Below, piece by piece: positions 1 through 8,188 of a DNA stretch of 64,000 nt. A program made the translations under genes and the position numbers. This stretch comes from Nostoc mirabile CHAB5784 (GTDB lineage Bacteria; Cyanobacteriota; Cyanobacteriia; Cyanobacteriales; Nostocaceae). The notes beneath the pieces were generated by a model. That model was not told the DNA's origin. It made no database searches and saw only the letters and a program-made list of their open reading frames with translations. Position 1 is the first letter of the stretch; the number at the start of each line of letters is the position of its first letter. Where the stretch lies: positions 1-64,000 of the forward strand of contig NZ_JAIVFS010000043.1 in assembly GCF_020829645.1 (NCBI RefSeq), read 5' to 3'.

Positions 1-1
1 A

Positions 2-58
2 GATGAGGACAAGCGTTGGACACTTGCTTGCAACTATCCTTCGGCTTCGGTGCATTAG
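2..58 (+). CDS. Possible 3' end of an upstream gene (partial)
   Basis: An open frame enters from the left edge and ends at a TAG at 56-58; the visible tail reads DEDKRWTLACNYPSASVH. It has a protein-like composition, but it is too short to assign to a family. A second open frame (3-179) overlaps it, so neither is secure. Confidence 0.25.
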   Translation, partial: DEDKRWTLACNYPSASVH

Positions 59-141
59 TAATGCTTTGGTAAATAACCTTATCCAGTCAGGATATTTGAC
101 TCATTACGTGCGCCATCGAATCGCACACGGAGATCAATATT

Positions 142-708
142 ATGACTTACGAAACACTAACACAGCAAGCAATTCCTAGTTCTTCTGTTGACGAACAAAC
201 CTTAGCCCAAGCAGAACTGTACAGCCACCTGGAAACCCAAGTCGAAGCTGTAGCACCAACCCAAGACCCTCTCACCAGCAGAGATCGCCGCATTATTGGC
301 GAGATTATCGAAGTCCAACCCGAATCAGTCCGCACCATTTGGATCGAAGGCGGAATCACAGTATGGGTGCAGTTAGTCGGTGGCGGACGGCTACCCTTCG
401 ACCGCAACTGGTTCGCTACAAGAGTTGCAGAAGTCAAAGCAACGCTACCAGAAACACCACGGGAACGGAACGAACGCCTGAGCGATGAACTGGAAAAAGC
501 CTGCACTGTTTTTGGTCTGTACCACGGGGAAATTGACTGGTTATCTTTCAGCACCAAACTCTACCAGGACGGGCGTTTAGTCGGCTTCGTCGGGTGCAAT
601 CAAGAAGAGTGGTACGCAAGACCAAGACAGTACGGGGTGAATCGTGTGGCTCCGAGTGCAGAACAAGTGATTGCCTCGTTAGGAGTCCGAACGGCAGTAG
701 CGGCTTAG
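142..708 (+). CDS. Conserved hypothetical protein, 188 aa
   Basis: I do not recognise the family. The 188-aa product is soluble, acidic in its first 50 residues and has no signal peptide or membrane segment. Residues 45-95 (RRIIGEIIEVQPESVRTIWIEG) look like a small beta-rich domain. The ATG at 142 has GGAGA about 8 bases upstream, which supports this start. It opens a run of small plus-strand genes of plasmid or integrative-element character. Its stop codon lies inside the first copy of a 51-bp direct repeat. Confidence 0.6.
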   Translation: MTYETLTQQAIPSSSVDEQTLAQAELYSHLETQVEAVAPTQDPLTSRDRRIIGEIIEVQPESVRTIWIEGGITVWVQLVGGGRLPFDRNWFATRVAEVKATLPETPRERNERLSDELEKACTVFGLYHGEIDWLSFSTKLYQDGRLVGFVGCNQEEWYARPRQYGVNRVAPSAEQVIASLGVRTAVAA

Positions 709-756
709 TTCTGGAAGTAAGAAAGGCGGTTGCACACCAAAAGAATTGCAATCGCC
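706..756 (+). repeat. Direct repeat, copy 1 (51 bp)
   Basis: This starts with TAGTTCTGGAAGT and ends with ATCGCC. It matches 899-949 with scattered substitutions. Both copies sit directly before a start of the same small-gene family, so the repeat marks a tandem duplication. Confidence 0.7.
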
Positions 757-785
757 AACGAGTTTAGTCTCGAATAAACACAATC

Positions 786-890
786 ATGACACGAAGTACA
801 GCAAGTAACCTCTCACTTCAAGATTCGGATTTCAATAACCATCAACTGAAAATTATGCGCCCTCCAGCAGATCCGAATGCACAGGTGTAA
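786..890 (+). pseudogene. Truncated tandem paralogue of the 981-1415 gene
   Basis: A 34-codon frame runs from ATG 786 to TAA 888-890. Its end (RPPADPNAQV-stop-EI) aligns with LPPTDPNAEVMEI in the next gene, the stop falling where that gene has Met. Downstream the sequence switches into the 51-bp repeat. What is seen is N-terminal homology and a stop; loss of function is inferred. Confidence 0.6.
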
Positions 891-898
891 GAAATCCC

Positions 899-949
899 TA
901 GTTCTGGAAGTGAAAAAGGCGATTGCAGCCCAAGGGAAATGCTATCGCC
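899..949 (+). repeat. Direct repeat, copy 2 (51 bp)
   Basis: This is the second copy of the repeat at 706-756, again starting TAGTTCTGGAAGT and ending ATCGCC. It lies 32 bp before the intact gene at 981. Confidence 0.7.
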
Positions 950-980
950 TGGATAACAAATTTAAACAATCGAAATCATC

Positions 981-1415
981 ATGGCATATTGCAATATGAT
1001 TAGCCCATTTTCTCTTCAAACAGCCCAGTTGGATGAGCCAACAGAGAAAATACTCCTGCCTCCAACCGACCCCAACGCAGAGGTCATGGAAATCTCTGGT
1101 TACAAACTGGTTTACGTTGGCGGAGCTTGTCCCAGAAATTATCGAGTATACAAGGCTCATTCAATGATTGGGGTGATATTTCAGCATATCAACCACTGGT
1201 CTAACGGAGTAGATTCTCTTCGATATGCCAAGCCGGTTGATGCAGCAGTTGGGTTGGATGAATTTTTGAACGTGGCAAGGATAGTAACAACGGCTACAGA
1301 ACAGCCACTTACAGAAGATGAATTACTCGATAAAGAATTTGATGCACTGACAAGTGACGAATGGGAGCGGTTAAAAAGGTACGTTCCACAAGCGAAACAT
1401 TTGGTTGCAGTGTAA
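981..1415 (+). CDS. Hypothetical protein, 144 aa
   Basis: The family is unknown to me. It is soluble, with a central part rich in hydrophobic and aromatic residues (YKLVYVGG, IFQHINHW) and a charged C-terminal half (EDELLDKEFDALTSDEWERLKRY). ATG 981 has no clear ribosome-binding site; ATG 996 is an in-frame alternative that removes five residues. A truncated paralogue lies just upstream. Confidence 0.5.
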   Translation: MAYCNMISPFSLQTAQLDEPTEKILLPPTDPNAEVMEISGYKLVYVGGACPRNYRVYKAHSMIGVIFQHINHWSNGVDSLRYAKPVDAAVGLDEFLNVARIVTTATEQPLTEDELLDKEFDALTSDEWERLKRYVPQAKHLVAV

Positions 1416-1483
1416 TAAACGGGGTGGGCGTTCCTGCCCACTTCCTCAATAAGACTGTTTTACTTACATTCACAAATATAGCA

Positions 1484-1696
1484 ATGGAAGCAATAGAAAT
1501 CCTACAAGAATTCAACTCGTGTTACGTAAATATTCAGACGATCGCTCAAGATGAAAATTGGCTTTTGTTGATTGCGGATAAAAAGATTGACCCAGAGGCA
1601 GCGACTCACTTGGGCGATACATTGCATTATTTGGGCGAGGTAATGGGTTGTGTAGAACAAATCGTTGAAGTCAAGTTTAATCAGGAGGCAGAATAA
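1484..1696 (+). CDS. Small hypothetical protein, 70 aa
   Basis: The frame is open from 1361, but the part before ATG 1484 overlaps the previous gene and does not look coding. From 1484 the product begins MEAIEILQEFNSCYVNIQ. It is acidic, soluble and unassigned. The stop TAA overlaps the next ATG (TAATG), so the two genes are probably translationally coupled. Confidence 0.5.
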   Translation: MEAIEILQEFNSCYVNIQTIAQDENWLLLIADKKIDPEAATHLGDTLHYLGEVMGCVEQIVEVKFNQEAE

Positions 1697-1917
1697 TGCA
1701 AGCAACAATATCAATTCCACACGGCTGGAAATACCCGCATTTTACATTAGGTCAACGTACACAACAAGGAATAATTATCGGCATCAAGTATTATCCAAGC
1801 GACAGTTTTTTAGCCCGTGAATCCGATGAAGGTTGGCATTATGTAGTCATGCCTGACATCAATTCTGAATCCGAAGAAAATCGATTAGAGAACGAGCTTG
1901 AACCACTGACACCATAG
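1696..1917 (+). CDS. Small hypothetical protein, 73 aa, with in-frame TAG before further open frame
   Basis: The start is well supported by AGGAGG at about 1683-1688. The product starts MQATISIPHGWKYPHFTLGQ; the family is unknown, but a truncated second copy lies at 51968-52072. The frame stops at TAG 1915-1917 and then continues in phase to 2022 with protein-like sequence (ELKTLLEAEIAKHLHQ). The ancestral product was therefore probably about 108 aa. Whether the TAG is a nonsense mutation or the true end cannot be decided here. Confidence 0.55.
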   Translation: MQATISIPHGWKYPHFTLGQRTQQGIIIGIKYYPSDSFLARESDEGWHYVVMPDINSESEENRLENELEPLTP

Positions 1918-2072
1918 GAATTGAAAACACTTTTAGAAGCAGAGATAGCAAAACATTTACACCAAACTGAACTGCTCACTTATGAGTTAGAGGCAATTCC
2001 TGGCACTGTCATAAATAGCTAAGTCGAACACTATCCAGTATCAACGCAATTTTCAACAACAACAACGCAATT

Positions 2073-2831
2073 ATGGAAACCATCAAAATCAACAACAGCG
2101 TCTTTTTCATTCCACCATCACAACCCAAACTGCAAGCAAACTGTGCGAAGGAATATGGACAATTCCTTCTCGATTGTCCTCCAAAACTCACGATTCTAGA
2201 AGCACAAGCAGGAGGATATCTCAAAGGTAATAAGGCTGACTTTGCAATCGCAATCTCTCGCCCTGACCGTGCATTGACTATCAACGAGAACTTCACCAAC
2301 GAGCCATTTACTGAACTGTGGGTAATTCCAGTGGCAGGCGGACTCAAAGACCAGTTTAAGGGGCCAGCTTCGATGTTGCTTAGTTTTCTGATGCACCGTC
2401 GCAGTAAAGACAATTTTGCTGGATTGTACAATCACTTCGCCCATCGTGCCTTCCAGCAGTGGTGCGAAGAAGGGATGCCGGGAGATCCAAAAGAATTTTG
2501 CTATACGGCGATCGCTTCGGTACTGAAAAACTACATTTTCTGCTCCGAGTTTCAGAAAGTGGAAGGGACGCTTGGAACGTACTGGTTTATTCAGTGGAGC
2601 TATCGCAATCCCCAATCTGATTTTGAAAAAGATGCACTCGTTGCAGCAGAGATGATTCGCTCTGGTGCGGAATCTGGGGCAACACTTCATTGGGTAACGA
2701 ATGATACTTACGAGCGCTGGGCTAGTAATGCTGTCACTGCACCAGCATTATCCCCGGTTTCGGAAACTGAGGCGAGGGCATCATTGCAAGGACAGAATCA
2801 GACAGCAATGCCGCAAGGTAACAAGCGGTAA
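2073..2831 (+). CDS. Conserved hypothetical protein, 252 aa
   Basis: This is a soluble protein of unknown family. The middle has YLKGNKADFAIAISRPDRAL and an aromatic, basic stretch (FLMHRRSKDNFAGLYNHFAH). The C-terminal 45 residues are low complexity, rich in Ala, Ser, Glu and Gln. It sits in the plasmid-like run of small genes with only short gaps on either side. I see no catalytic signature. Confidence 0.55.
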   Translation: METIKINNSVFFIPPSQPKLQANCAKEYGQFLLDCPPKLTILEAQAGGYLKGNKADFAIAISRPDRALTINENFTNEPFTELWVIPVAGGLKDQFKGPASMLLSFLMHRRSKDNFAGLYNHFAHRAFQQWCEEGMPGDPKEFCYTAIASVLKNYIFCSEFQKVEGTLGTYWFIQWSYRNPQSDFEKDALVAAEMIRSGAESGATLHWVTNDTYERWASNAVTAPALSPVSETEARASLQGQNQTAMPQGNKR

Positions 2832-2897
2832 TTAGACATCACAACGGCGATTCACCTTTGAATCGCCACTACATAAATTAGCGGTTCAAACAAGTCA

Positions 2898-3161
2898 ATG
2901 AAAATCAGTACTGTCTCAGTTAGTTATTCCAGAAAGTTCAATTTGGGTAATTACGAATCTCTTGAAGTAGGCTGTTCTTTATGGGCGCAAGTCGAGGATG
3001 AAGAAGATGCCGACGGTGTAGTTCAATTTCTTTATTATCAGGCAAAAACAGCAGTCAAAGAGGCTGCAATGCCTGTGATTAAAGCGAACGAATTCCAAAT
3101 TAATAAAGCCAAATCTCAAAAGAAGGCAACAACTGATGAGGGTATTATGGAGGATTTATGA
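2898..3161 (+). CDS. Small conserved cyanobacterial protein, 87 aa
   Basis: The product starts MKISTVSVSYSRKFNLGNYE and continues with an acidic middle (EDEEDADGVVQFLYYQAK). I know this type as a frequent cyanobacterial hypothetical in accessory DNA, without a function I can name. Its stop overlaps the next start as ATGA, so the two are probably co-translated. Confidence 0.55.
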   Translation: MKISTVSVSYSRKFNLGNYESLEVGCSLWAQVEDEEDADGVVQFLYYQAKTAVKEAAMPVIKANEFQINKAKSQKKATTDEGIMEDL

Positions 3162-3475
3162 AACAGCTAACAGGTTTTATTCCCATCACAGCATTACCAC
3201 CATCTACTGCGGCTTCTGCTAAACAACAACTGCTGGAAACAATTGAATGGCTACAATCTCAGGGAGCGGCAACTGAAACCAATCTCAATCTACTAACTGC
3301 AATTGTTGAGTCTATTCTTTGGTCTGAAGAATCATATACCCGATTTTTACAGTATGGGTTTGATGCAGCAATTGAGTTATTTGATATCAGTTCTCAGAAC
3401 TGGGAGTTTGAAGAATCAACGTCATCACGTCATAATCCCAGGAATTGGGATGAGTACAAGCAGCTACAACATTAG
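3158..3475 (+). CDS. Hypothetical protein, 105 aa
   Basis: This overlaps the preceding gene by 4 bases (ATGA). The protein is soluble and mainly helical by composition (AKQQLLETIEWLQSQGAATE), with an acidic tail. No family recognised. Overlap and shared direction make an operon with the 2898 gene likely. Confidence 0.5.
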   Translation: MKQLTGFIPITALPPSTAASAKQQLLETIEWLQSQGAATETNLNLLTAIVESILWSEESYTRFLQYGFDAAIELFDISSQNWEFEESTSSRHNPRNWDEYKQLQH

Positions 3476-3550
3476 TTGAGCCAGATTAAATCAACAAACT
3501 CATATCATAAAACTGTACGCAGTGAATTACAAAGCAGAGGAAATAAACAG

Positions 3551-3868
3551 ATGAACCTTTGGTCAAGAATCGATTTAATTGCATTAACAAATGAACGCTT
3601 TTTAAGAGAGTATTACGATTTTATTTCTGATTACGATGGCGGATGGATGATTAAGTTCTTCTATCTGATTAAAGTAAATGTTGCCCTCTGGTTTGGATGG
3701 GAGTTACAGCCGGAATATGACGGTTGGCATTGGGGACTGGGGTATTTTGGAGAGGAATACCGATATGACTGGAATGCCCCAATAGGATCTTGTGATTGGC
3801 AGGAAATCTGTACTCCCGTCAGTTTTCTAAGATGGCAATATGGTATCGGAGAAAACTCTAATTACTAA
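3551..3868 (+). CDS. Hypothetical protein, 105 aa, Trp/Tyr-rich
   Basis: The frame is open from a TTG at 3476, but ATG 3551 follows an AGAGGA motif and gives a more natural start (MNLWSRIDLIALTNERFL). The C-terminal half is unusually rich in Trp and Tyr (YDGWHWGLGYFGEEYRYDW). The family is unknown and there is no signal peptide. Confidence 0.45.
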   Translation: MNLWSRIDLIALTNERFLREYYDFISDYDGGWMIKFFYLIKVNVALWFGWELQPEYDGWHWGLGYFGEEYRYDWNAPIGSCDWQEICTPVSFLRWQYGIGENSNY

Positions 3869-3975
3869 TCAAAAGGAATTTTTTTCAATTCTCATCATTT
3901 AAAAACCGTAGAGTCATAGCCAAGATTATGCCGAGAAAATCCACTCATCCCGCCCCTGCTGATCATTCCTCATTG

Positions 3976-4229
3976 TGCATACAATACCTCCGTCGTTGTC
4001 AGCACCCCGCACTGAAGTGACGGGGCTTCATGCCTCAACTTCAGTTAGCTGACCAGCCTTAGTTTCACTAACTACGTTTTTAAGGTTATGACACCGACGA
4101 ATACTTTCCAGTTTGTCGCTCTGTCGTCAGTCGTTAAACAGCTTTACGAGGGGTAAGGCAGTGCGGCTGACCTAACAAGCCTTGAAAACATTGGCGAGGA
4201 ACACGTTACCCGTTTTACGGAGATTTCCA
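3976..4229 (+). ncRNA. IscB-associated omega-RNA (HEARO-like)
   Basis: HEARO/omega-RNAs are known to lie directly upstream of iscB and to guide the nuclease. This 250-bp non-coding leader ends at the iscB start. A hairpin at 4005-4025 (CCCCG-CACT / AGTG-A-CGGGG) is enclosed by a longer helix, GTCAGC at 3998-4003 pairing with GCTGAC at 4048-4053. The 5' end, where the guide would lie, is uncertain; the bases just before about 3992 are the candidate guide. Confidence 0.7.
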
Positions 4230-5501
4230 ATGTCCAACTTTGTCTTTGTTCTTGATACCGACAAACGACCGCTAAACCTAACTCATCCGGGTGCAGCGCG
4301 TCATCTGCTCAATACTGGAAAGGCTGCGGTATTTCGTCGTTATCCGTTTACCATCATCCTGAAAGAAGCCTGTCCCGACGTGCCCGTACAAGATTTAGAA
4401 CTCAAACTAGATCCAGGCTCAAAGGTTACGGGCATCGCAATTAAGCAAGGCAACAAAGTCATCTTTGGAGCCGAACTGCAACATCGGGGACAACAAATTA
4501 AGAATGCGCTGCTATCTCGTCGCCAATTGCGACAAAGTAGACGGAATCGCAAAACTCGCTATCGGCAGGCGAGGTTTCTCAATCGCATCCGTCCTGATGG
4601 CTGGCTGGCTCCGAGTCTTCAGCATCGGGTTGATACCATTCTCACCTGGGTTAACCGACTCCGTAGGCTTGCACCAATTAGCAGTATTACTCAAGAGTTG
4701 GTGCGGTTTGACCCGCAACTGATGCAGAACCCTGAGATTTCAGGCGTTCAATATCAGCAGGGAGAGTTGCAAGGATACGAAGTGAGAGAGTACCTTCTGG
4801 AAAAATGGAATCGGAGATGTGCTTATTGCTCAATCGAGAACGTCCCTTTTGAGATTGAACATATTCAACCCAAATCAAGGGGCGGTTCTGATCGAGTTTC
4901 TAACCTTACGATTGCTTGCCATGCCTGCAATCAAAGCAAAGGGAATCAAGATATACGAGATTTTCTATCGGACAAACCTGATTTACTCAATCGTATTCTC
5001 AAGCAGGCAAAATCCCCACTCAAAGACGCTGCCGCCGTTAATTCAACCCGTTGGGCATTGTTTCACGCGTTGAAAGAAACAGGCTTGCTAGTCACAACTG
5101 GGACAGGCGGACAAACCAAGTTCAATCGCACTCGATTAGATATGCCTAAATCTCATTGGCTAGATGCGGCTTGTGTCGGTCAAGTCGAATCGCTTGAAGT
5201 GTTGACCTCAAATCCGTTGCTGATTACGGCAAAAGGACACGGAACGCGGCAGATGTGCGGCACTGACAAGTTTGGATTTCCCAATAGACATCGCACTAAT
5301 CAGAAAAGCTGGTTTGGCTTTCAGACGGGCGACTTAGTACGTGCTGTTGTTGCGTCAGGTAAATTTGCAGGGCGATGGGTAGGGCGAATCAGTGTTCGTT
5401 CTCGACCGAGTTTTAAGCTAGCGTCCAGCAAGATTTTCGATGTTCATCCAAGATATCTACAGGTGATTCACCGTGCTGATGGTTATAGCTATACAGCTTA
5501 G
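4230..5501 (+). CDS. iscB: IscB RNA-guided HNH/RuvC nuclease
   Basis: IscB proteins are transposon-encoded, omega-RNA-guided DNA nucleases related to Cas9. From ATG 4230 (GGAGA 8 bases upstream) the protein is 423 aa, normal for IscB. The order is: N-terminal PLMP-type segment (VFVLDTDKRPLNLTHPGAAR), RuvC-I (LKLDPGSKVTG, D61), Arg-rich bridge helix (about 91-114), RuvC-II (ITQELVRFD, E155), HNH with two zinc CxxC pairs (C197/C200, C230/C233) and IEHIQP (H211), then RuvC-III (SHWLDA, H309 and D312). All expected catalytic residues are present, so it should be active. An upstream ATG at 4182 is in frame but would eat into the RNA. No IscA/TnpA transposase is visible nearby, so movement would depend on one in trans. 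Confidence 0.9.
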   Translation: MSNFVFVLDTDKRPLNLTHPGAARHLLNTGKAAVFRRYPFTIILKEACPDVPVQDLELKLDPGSKVTGIAIKQGNKVIFGAELQHRGQQIKNALLSRRQLRQSRRNRKTRYRQARFLNRIRPDGWLAPSLQHRVDTILTWVNRLRRLAPISSITQELVRFDPQLMQNPEISGVQYQQGELQGYEVREYLLEKWNRRCAYCSIENVPFEIEHIQPKSRGGSDRVSNLTIACHACNQSKGNQDIRDFLSDKPDLLNRILKQAKSPLKDAAAVNSTRWALFHALKETGLLVTTGTGGQTKFNRTRLDMPKSHWLDAACVGQVESLEVLTSNPLLITAKGHGTRQMCGTDKFGFPNRHRTNQKSWFGFQTGDLVRAVVASGKFAGRWVGRISVRSRPSFKLASSKIFDVHPRYLQVIHRADGYSYTA

Positions 5502-5515
5502 GCGACTAAAGTCGC
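5502..5515 (+). terminator. Hairpin at the iscB 3' end
   Basis: A perfect inverted repeat GCGACT-AA-AGTCGC starts right after the iscB stop and is followed by a T-rich stretch. It can act as a terminator. It may also be part of the element's right end, since similar hairpins occur at the ends of cyanobacterial IS605/607-type elements as I remember them. Confidence 0.5.
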
Positions 5516-5619
5516 TGTTCGTTTTTCCTCCTTGCTCTAAAGAGACAAGGCTCCTAAACTTATCAGGAGTTTTATGCGGTGGCAGCGCTCGATTATGCAC
5601 TATAAATTTTAGTCTGGGG

Positions 5620-5706
5620 GTGATTCAAACGTTAGTCAATCGCAAGCTGGTGAAAGTGACAAATACTGGTGCAGGTTTTTTTGTGGAGTTAGACGAAGCG
5701 AAATGA
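5620..5706 (+). CDS. Fragment or very small gene, 28 aa
   Basis: This is the tail of an open frame ending LVNRKLVKVTNTGAGFFVELDEAK. A GTG at 5620 is the only plausible local start. The stop overlaps the next ATG (ATGA), typical of real coupled genes. It may be the 3' end of a gene whose front was lost when the IscB element inserted. Between 5516 and 5620 I see nothing else. Confidence 0.35.
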   Translation: MIQTLVNRKLVKVTNTGAGFFVELDEAK

Positions 5707-6047
5707 AAACCCAGAAAGTAACTCATCAATCATCCTTACCTTCAAACACCCGTAATAAATTAGTTCTTCGTCGGACTCGAAAAAGATTTAACCCCAGGAT
5801 TTTTATCGACCGCACGATTGAAACAACTGCAATCGCCTCTCTGCTCTTGACTGGCTTTTCAGGAGTAGGGGCAATAGGGTCTTGGGGAATAGAGATTATC
5901 GAGACAAATGCTAACCCCAAGATAATCATCTCTGATTGGCAGCAACAGAAAAATATTTGCCTGGGTGGAATGCTGGTAAGTTTTTCCGCCTTCTTAGGCA
6001 GTTCTCTAGTCGGAGTAAGTTTCAGTATTCAACGAGATAAATTTTAG
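5703..6047 (+). CDS. Small membrane protein, 114 aa
   Basis: A basic N-terminus (KLVLRRTRKRFNPRIF) is followed by two hydrophobic segments, about 40-65 (ETTAIASLLLTGFSGVGAIG) and about 85-108 (CLGGMLVSFSAFLGSSLVG), giving a two-helix inner-membrane hairpin. The family is unknown. The start overlaps the preceding stop as ATGA. Confidence 0.5.
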   Translation: MKTQKVTHQSSLPSNTRNKLVLRRTRKRFNPRIFIDRTIETTAIASLLLTGFSGVGAIGSWGIEIIETNANPKIIISDWQQQKNICLGGMLVSFSAFLGSSLVGVSFSIQRDKF

Positions 6048-6061
6048 GTAGAGAAACAACG

Positions 6062-6389
6062 ATGGAAATCAAATTAACCACATCACAGATCCGGACTATA
6101 TTGCAAGGCTGCCAAAACAATTCGCAATTTTCAATTCGCAATTCGCAATTATGTCCCCACAACTAAAGGTACTTGCTTTAAATAATGATACTGGATGTTT
6201 TGATTTTTACATAATTAAAATTAGTTGCTCTGTCCTTAAAGGGATCAACTATTTAATTATGTCCTTCAAAAACGAATTGCGAATTGCGAATTGCGAATTG
6301 GAGATGATGTGGTGCTAAATGATGCGTTCAATGTTTTAGGGGAAGTAGTCAATGCAATTGATGACGTGGAACAAGCCACTCAACAGTAA
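6062..6389 (+). pseudogene. Small gene split by a MITE-like insertion
   Basis: The front (MEIKLTTSQIRTILQGCQN) reads into the inverted-repeat element at 6118-6300 and stops. After the element the frame resumes with IGDDVVLNDAFNVLGEVVNA and ends at TAA 6387-6389. Joined, the two parts would give about 50 aa. The function is unknown. The split is seen directly; that both halves belonged together is inferred. Confidence 0.5.
6118..6300 (+). mobile_element. MITE-like element with AATTCGC inverted repeats (183 bp)
   Basis: The ends are built from repeated CAATTCGCAATTCGCAATT units on the left and their inverse (GCGAATTGCGAATTG) on the right, about 28 bp each. The AT-rich interior codes for nothing. 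I could not define a target duplication. It interrupts a small gene. Confidence 0.6.
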
Positions 6390-6421
6390 ACAGAAAGAAT
6401 CTAAATTTAGAGGAGAAAAAA

Positions 6422-6700
6422 ATGACATTAACTCTAGATAACCAGTCTCAAATCAGAGAATCTTCCTTAACTCAAGCATTACGGCAAATACAGGAGTTAA
6501 ACTCCAAGATTCAGGAGCTAGAGCAGCACCATCAAGACTATGTGCGTTCGCAACAGAATTTGATTCGGGCGATCGCCGAAATCTGTATTTCTCCGATACA
6601 GGAAGTACAGGCGCTTCGTATTCTGATTTATAGGGGAGAAGCAGCTTGTCGGCAGTACTTGCGTTCACTGCTAATCAAACAGAGTCAGACTCCTGTTTAA
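6422..6700 (+). CDS. Coiled-coil hypothetical protein, 92 aa
   Basis: ATG 6422 follows GAGGAG with good spacing. Residues 10-55 are a strong coiled-coil candidate (RQIQELNSKIQELEQHHQDY); the rest is helical with Arg. No known family. It is the last gene before the orientation changes at 6827. Confidence 0.5.
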   Translation: MTLTLDNQSQIRESSLTQALRQIQELNSKIQELEQHHQDYVRSQQNLIRAIAEICISPIQEVQALRILIYRGEAACRQYLRSLLIKQSQTPV

Positions 6701-6826
6701 CGGCAGTGAACGCGGTTGTGAACAGATGGTGCAAAGTCCTTTTCCTGGAACTTTGCACCATTGAAGATATTTTGGAAAAAGAAATCAGAATTCATTCACA
6801 ATTGTGAAAAAAGTTGTTCATCACTC

Positions 6827-7051
6827 TTAATTGTCGTGTTTTTCTCTGAGGGATTTGTTGATGAGGCGCTTGTTGCTACCTTCTGCATGAACAGCAAACC
6901 CTTTTTCCCAAAAAATCCGATGCAGTTCTGCTGGTTTCCATCCTTCAGCAGCAGCCATTGCTTCGGCTTCAGCTAGTAATGCAGTCGGAACCGCAAATTC
7001 AATCCGTGTCATTTTGGGCGCATTTGTTTCTGGCATTGTCTCAACAATCAT
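6827..7051 (-). CDS. Ribbon-helix-helix-like small protein, 74 aa
   Basis: ATG 7051 has GAGGAG 7 bases upstream; a longer start at 7096 lacks this. After a short acidic lead, MTRIEFAVPTALLAEAEAMA looks like the strand and first helix of a CopG/Arc-type DNA-binding fold, followed by a second helix (EGWKPAELHRIFWEKG). Such proteins regulate plasmid copy number, partition or toxin-antitoxin pairs. No toxin partner is adjacent. The fold is inferred from pattern only. Confidence 0.5.
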   Translation of the reverse strand: MIVETMPETNAPKMTRIEFAVPTALLAEAEAMAAAEGWKPAELHRIFWEKGFAVHAEGSNKRLINKSLREKHDN

Positions 7052-7163
7052 AAATTTCTCCTCAATTATCAGGTTTCTTGTGGGATTATTAACCACTTGT
7101 CTTCAAAACTAGTTTATCATTAATAGAATTCTAATACCTTACTAGAGGGACAAGAAGCAAATA

Positions 7164-7457
7164 ATGTCAATGGAGGGCATTCCGATCATGATCCGGCGCA
7201 AGTTAACAAAGATAGATAAATTTGCACAGACCCTGATAAATGAAAATGGTTGTTCAATTTGTCCAGGGGAATACGAGTATGTGTCCAGGGGATCTGTATT
7301 AATTAGACAGCATCTTGAAAGTTTTTTTGATGGCACTGGTGTACAACCACCATCACTCAAAACGGTAAAGAACTGGTTTTATAGCGATTGTCCTGATTGG
7401 GTAATCGCAGTTCTTTCTCGCGTCCTAGTTTCCCGAAATCAGGAAACTCCCCGATAA
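7164..7457 (+). CDS. Hypothetical protein, 97 aa (HTH-like tail)
   Basis: ATG 7164 and ATG 7188 are both possible; the second has GGAGG 11 bases upstream. The protein is basic, with Cys residues near position 31 (NGCSICPGEY) and a segment SLKTVKNWFYSDCPDWVIAV that could be a helix-turn-helix. It is unassigned and probably DNA-binding. Confidence 0.45.
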   Translation: MSMEGIPIMIRRKLTKIDKFAQTLINENGCSICPGEYEYVSRGSVLIRQHLESFFDGTGVQPPSLKTVKNWFYSDCPDWVIAVLSRVLVSRNQETPR

Positions 7458-7526
7458 TCCAAACTTCTATTGCTTACCTAGCGTGTGTACTTTACTCTTT
7501 AAACAGTTCAACAGTTCGACCCCAGA

Positions 7527-7847
7527 ATGGAGCATTTAAGTGTTAAGCAATGCCGAACTTTATTAAGGATTCAATCAAAGGACACGATAAATAAATATCT
7601 GAAAACTCTGAACTTATTTGGACAAAAACGCTTGAGTTGGTCGGAGTTGCAACAAATTTTAGAACTCCAGATTTTCTTGGGACTAAAACATGGAAGAAAT
7701 AGCAGGGAAAAATTCATCAAAATATCTCGTCAGGAGTTAGAACAGACATTTCAGACATACGGAGTTGATGTCAAGGCTAGATTAGCAGCATTACAAAAAA
7801 TACATAGAGAGTCAGTACAGCAAAAACAGCATTGTGTCTCAATGTGA
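7527..7847 (+). CDS. Hypothetical protein, 106 aa, probable HTH
   Basis: MEHLSVKQCRTLLRIQSKDT followed by INKYLKTLNLFGQKRLSWSE resembles a MerR- or excisionase-like winged helix with a following helix. The C-terminal half is helical and basic. It could be a small regulator or excisionase of the element; that is inference. Confidence 0.45.
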   Translation: MEHLSVKQCRTLLRIQSKDTINKYLKTLNLFGQKRLSWSELQQILELQIFLGLKHGRNSREKFIKISRQELEQTFQTYGVDVKARLAALQKIHRESVQQKQHCVSM

Positions 7848-8188
7848 TAAAAAAATGCCCTACTGACTTATTGTAGACTACAGGCTCCTACACCTGATTA
7901 TATAAGTCTCTAAGTGCTTTTTGCCCTTGATGACACACTACACTCGTCTTGCCGAACTTGCCATAAATAACCTAAAAAAATCATTGCTGAAACCATAGAT
8001 CAAAGTGTTACCTTAATACTACAAAGCTGAACTCCTTGTTATACATGGATTAAGCAGAACGTTAGCGAGTGAAGTGTACCTAATTCGATTCTGAAACCCC
8101 CGAAATTGGGTATATTTTTTTTAAAAAGCCGGGAGTTTAGTATTGCTGAAACAAGTACAAGTATCCATAAACACGGAGAAATCGGAAT
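7848..8188. other. Intergenic stretch, 341 bp
   Basis: There is no open frame of note on either strand. An AT-rich run at about 8110-8130 (TATATTTTTTTTAAAAA) precedes the gene at 8189 and may contain its promoter. Nothing else identifiable. Confidence 0.4.

Noticed and set aside
3..179. 58-codon plus-strand frame starting ATG at position 3
   Set aside because: It overlaps the well-supported start at 142 by 38 bases in another frame and has no visible upstream signal because it begins at the window edge.
1361..1483. N-terminal extension of the 1484 gene
   Set aside because: The extension overlaps the end of the previous gene and reads as non-protein-like sequence; ATG 1484 fits the spacing better.
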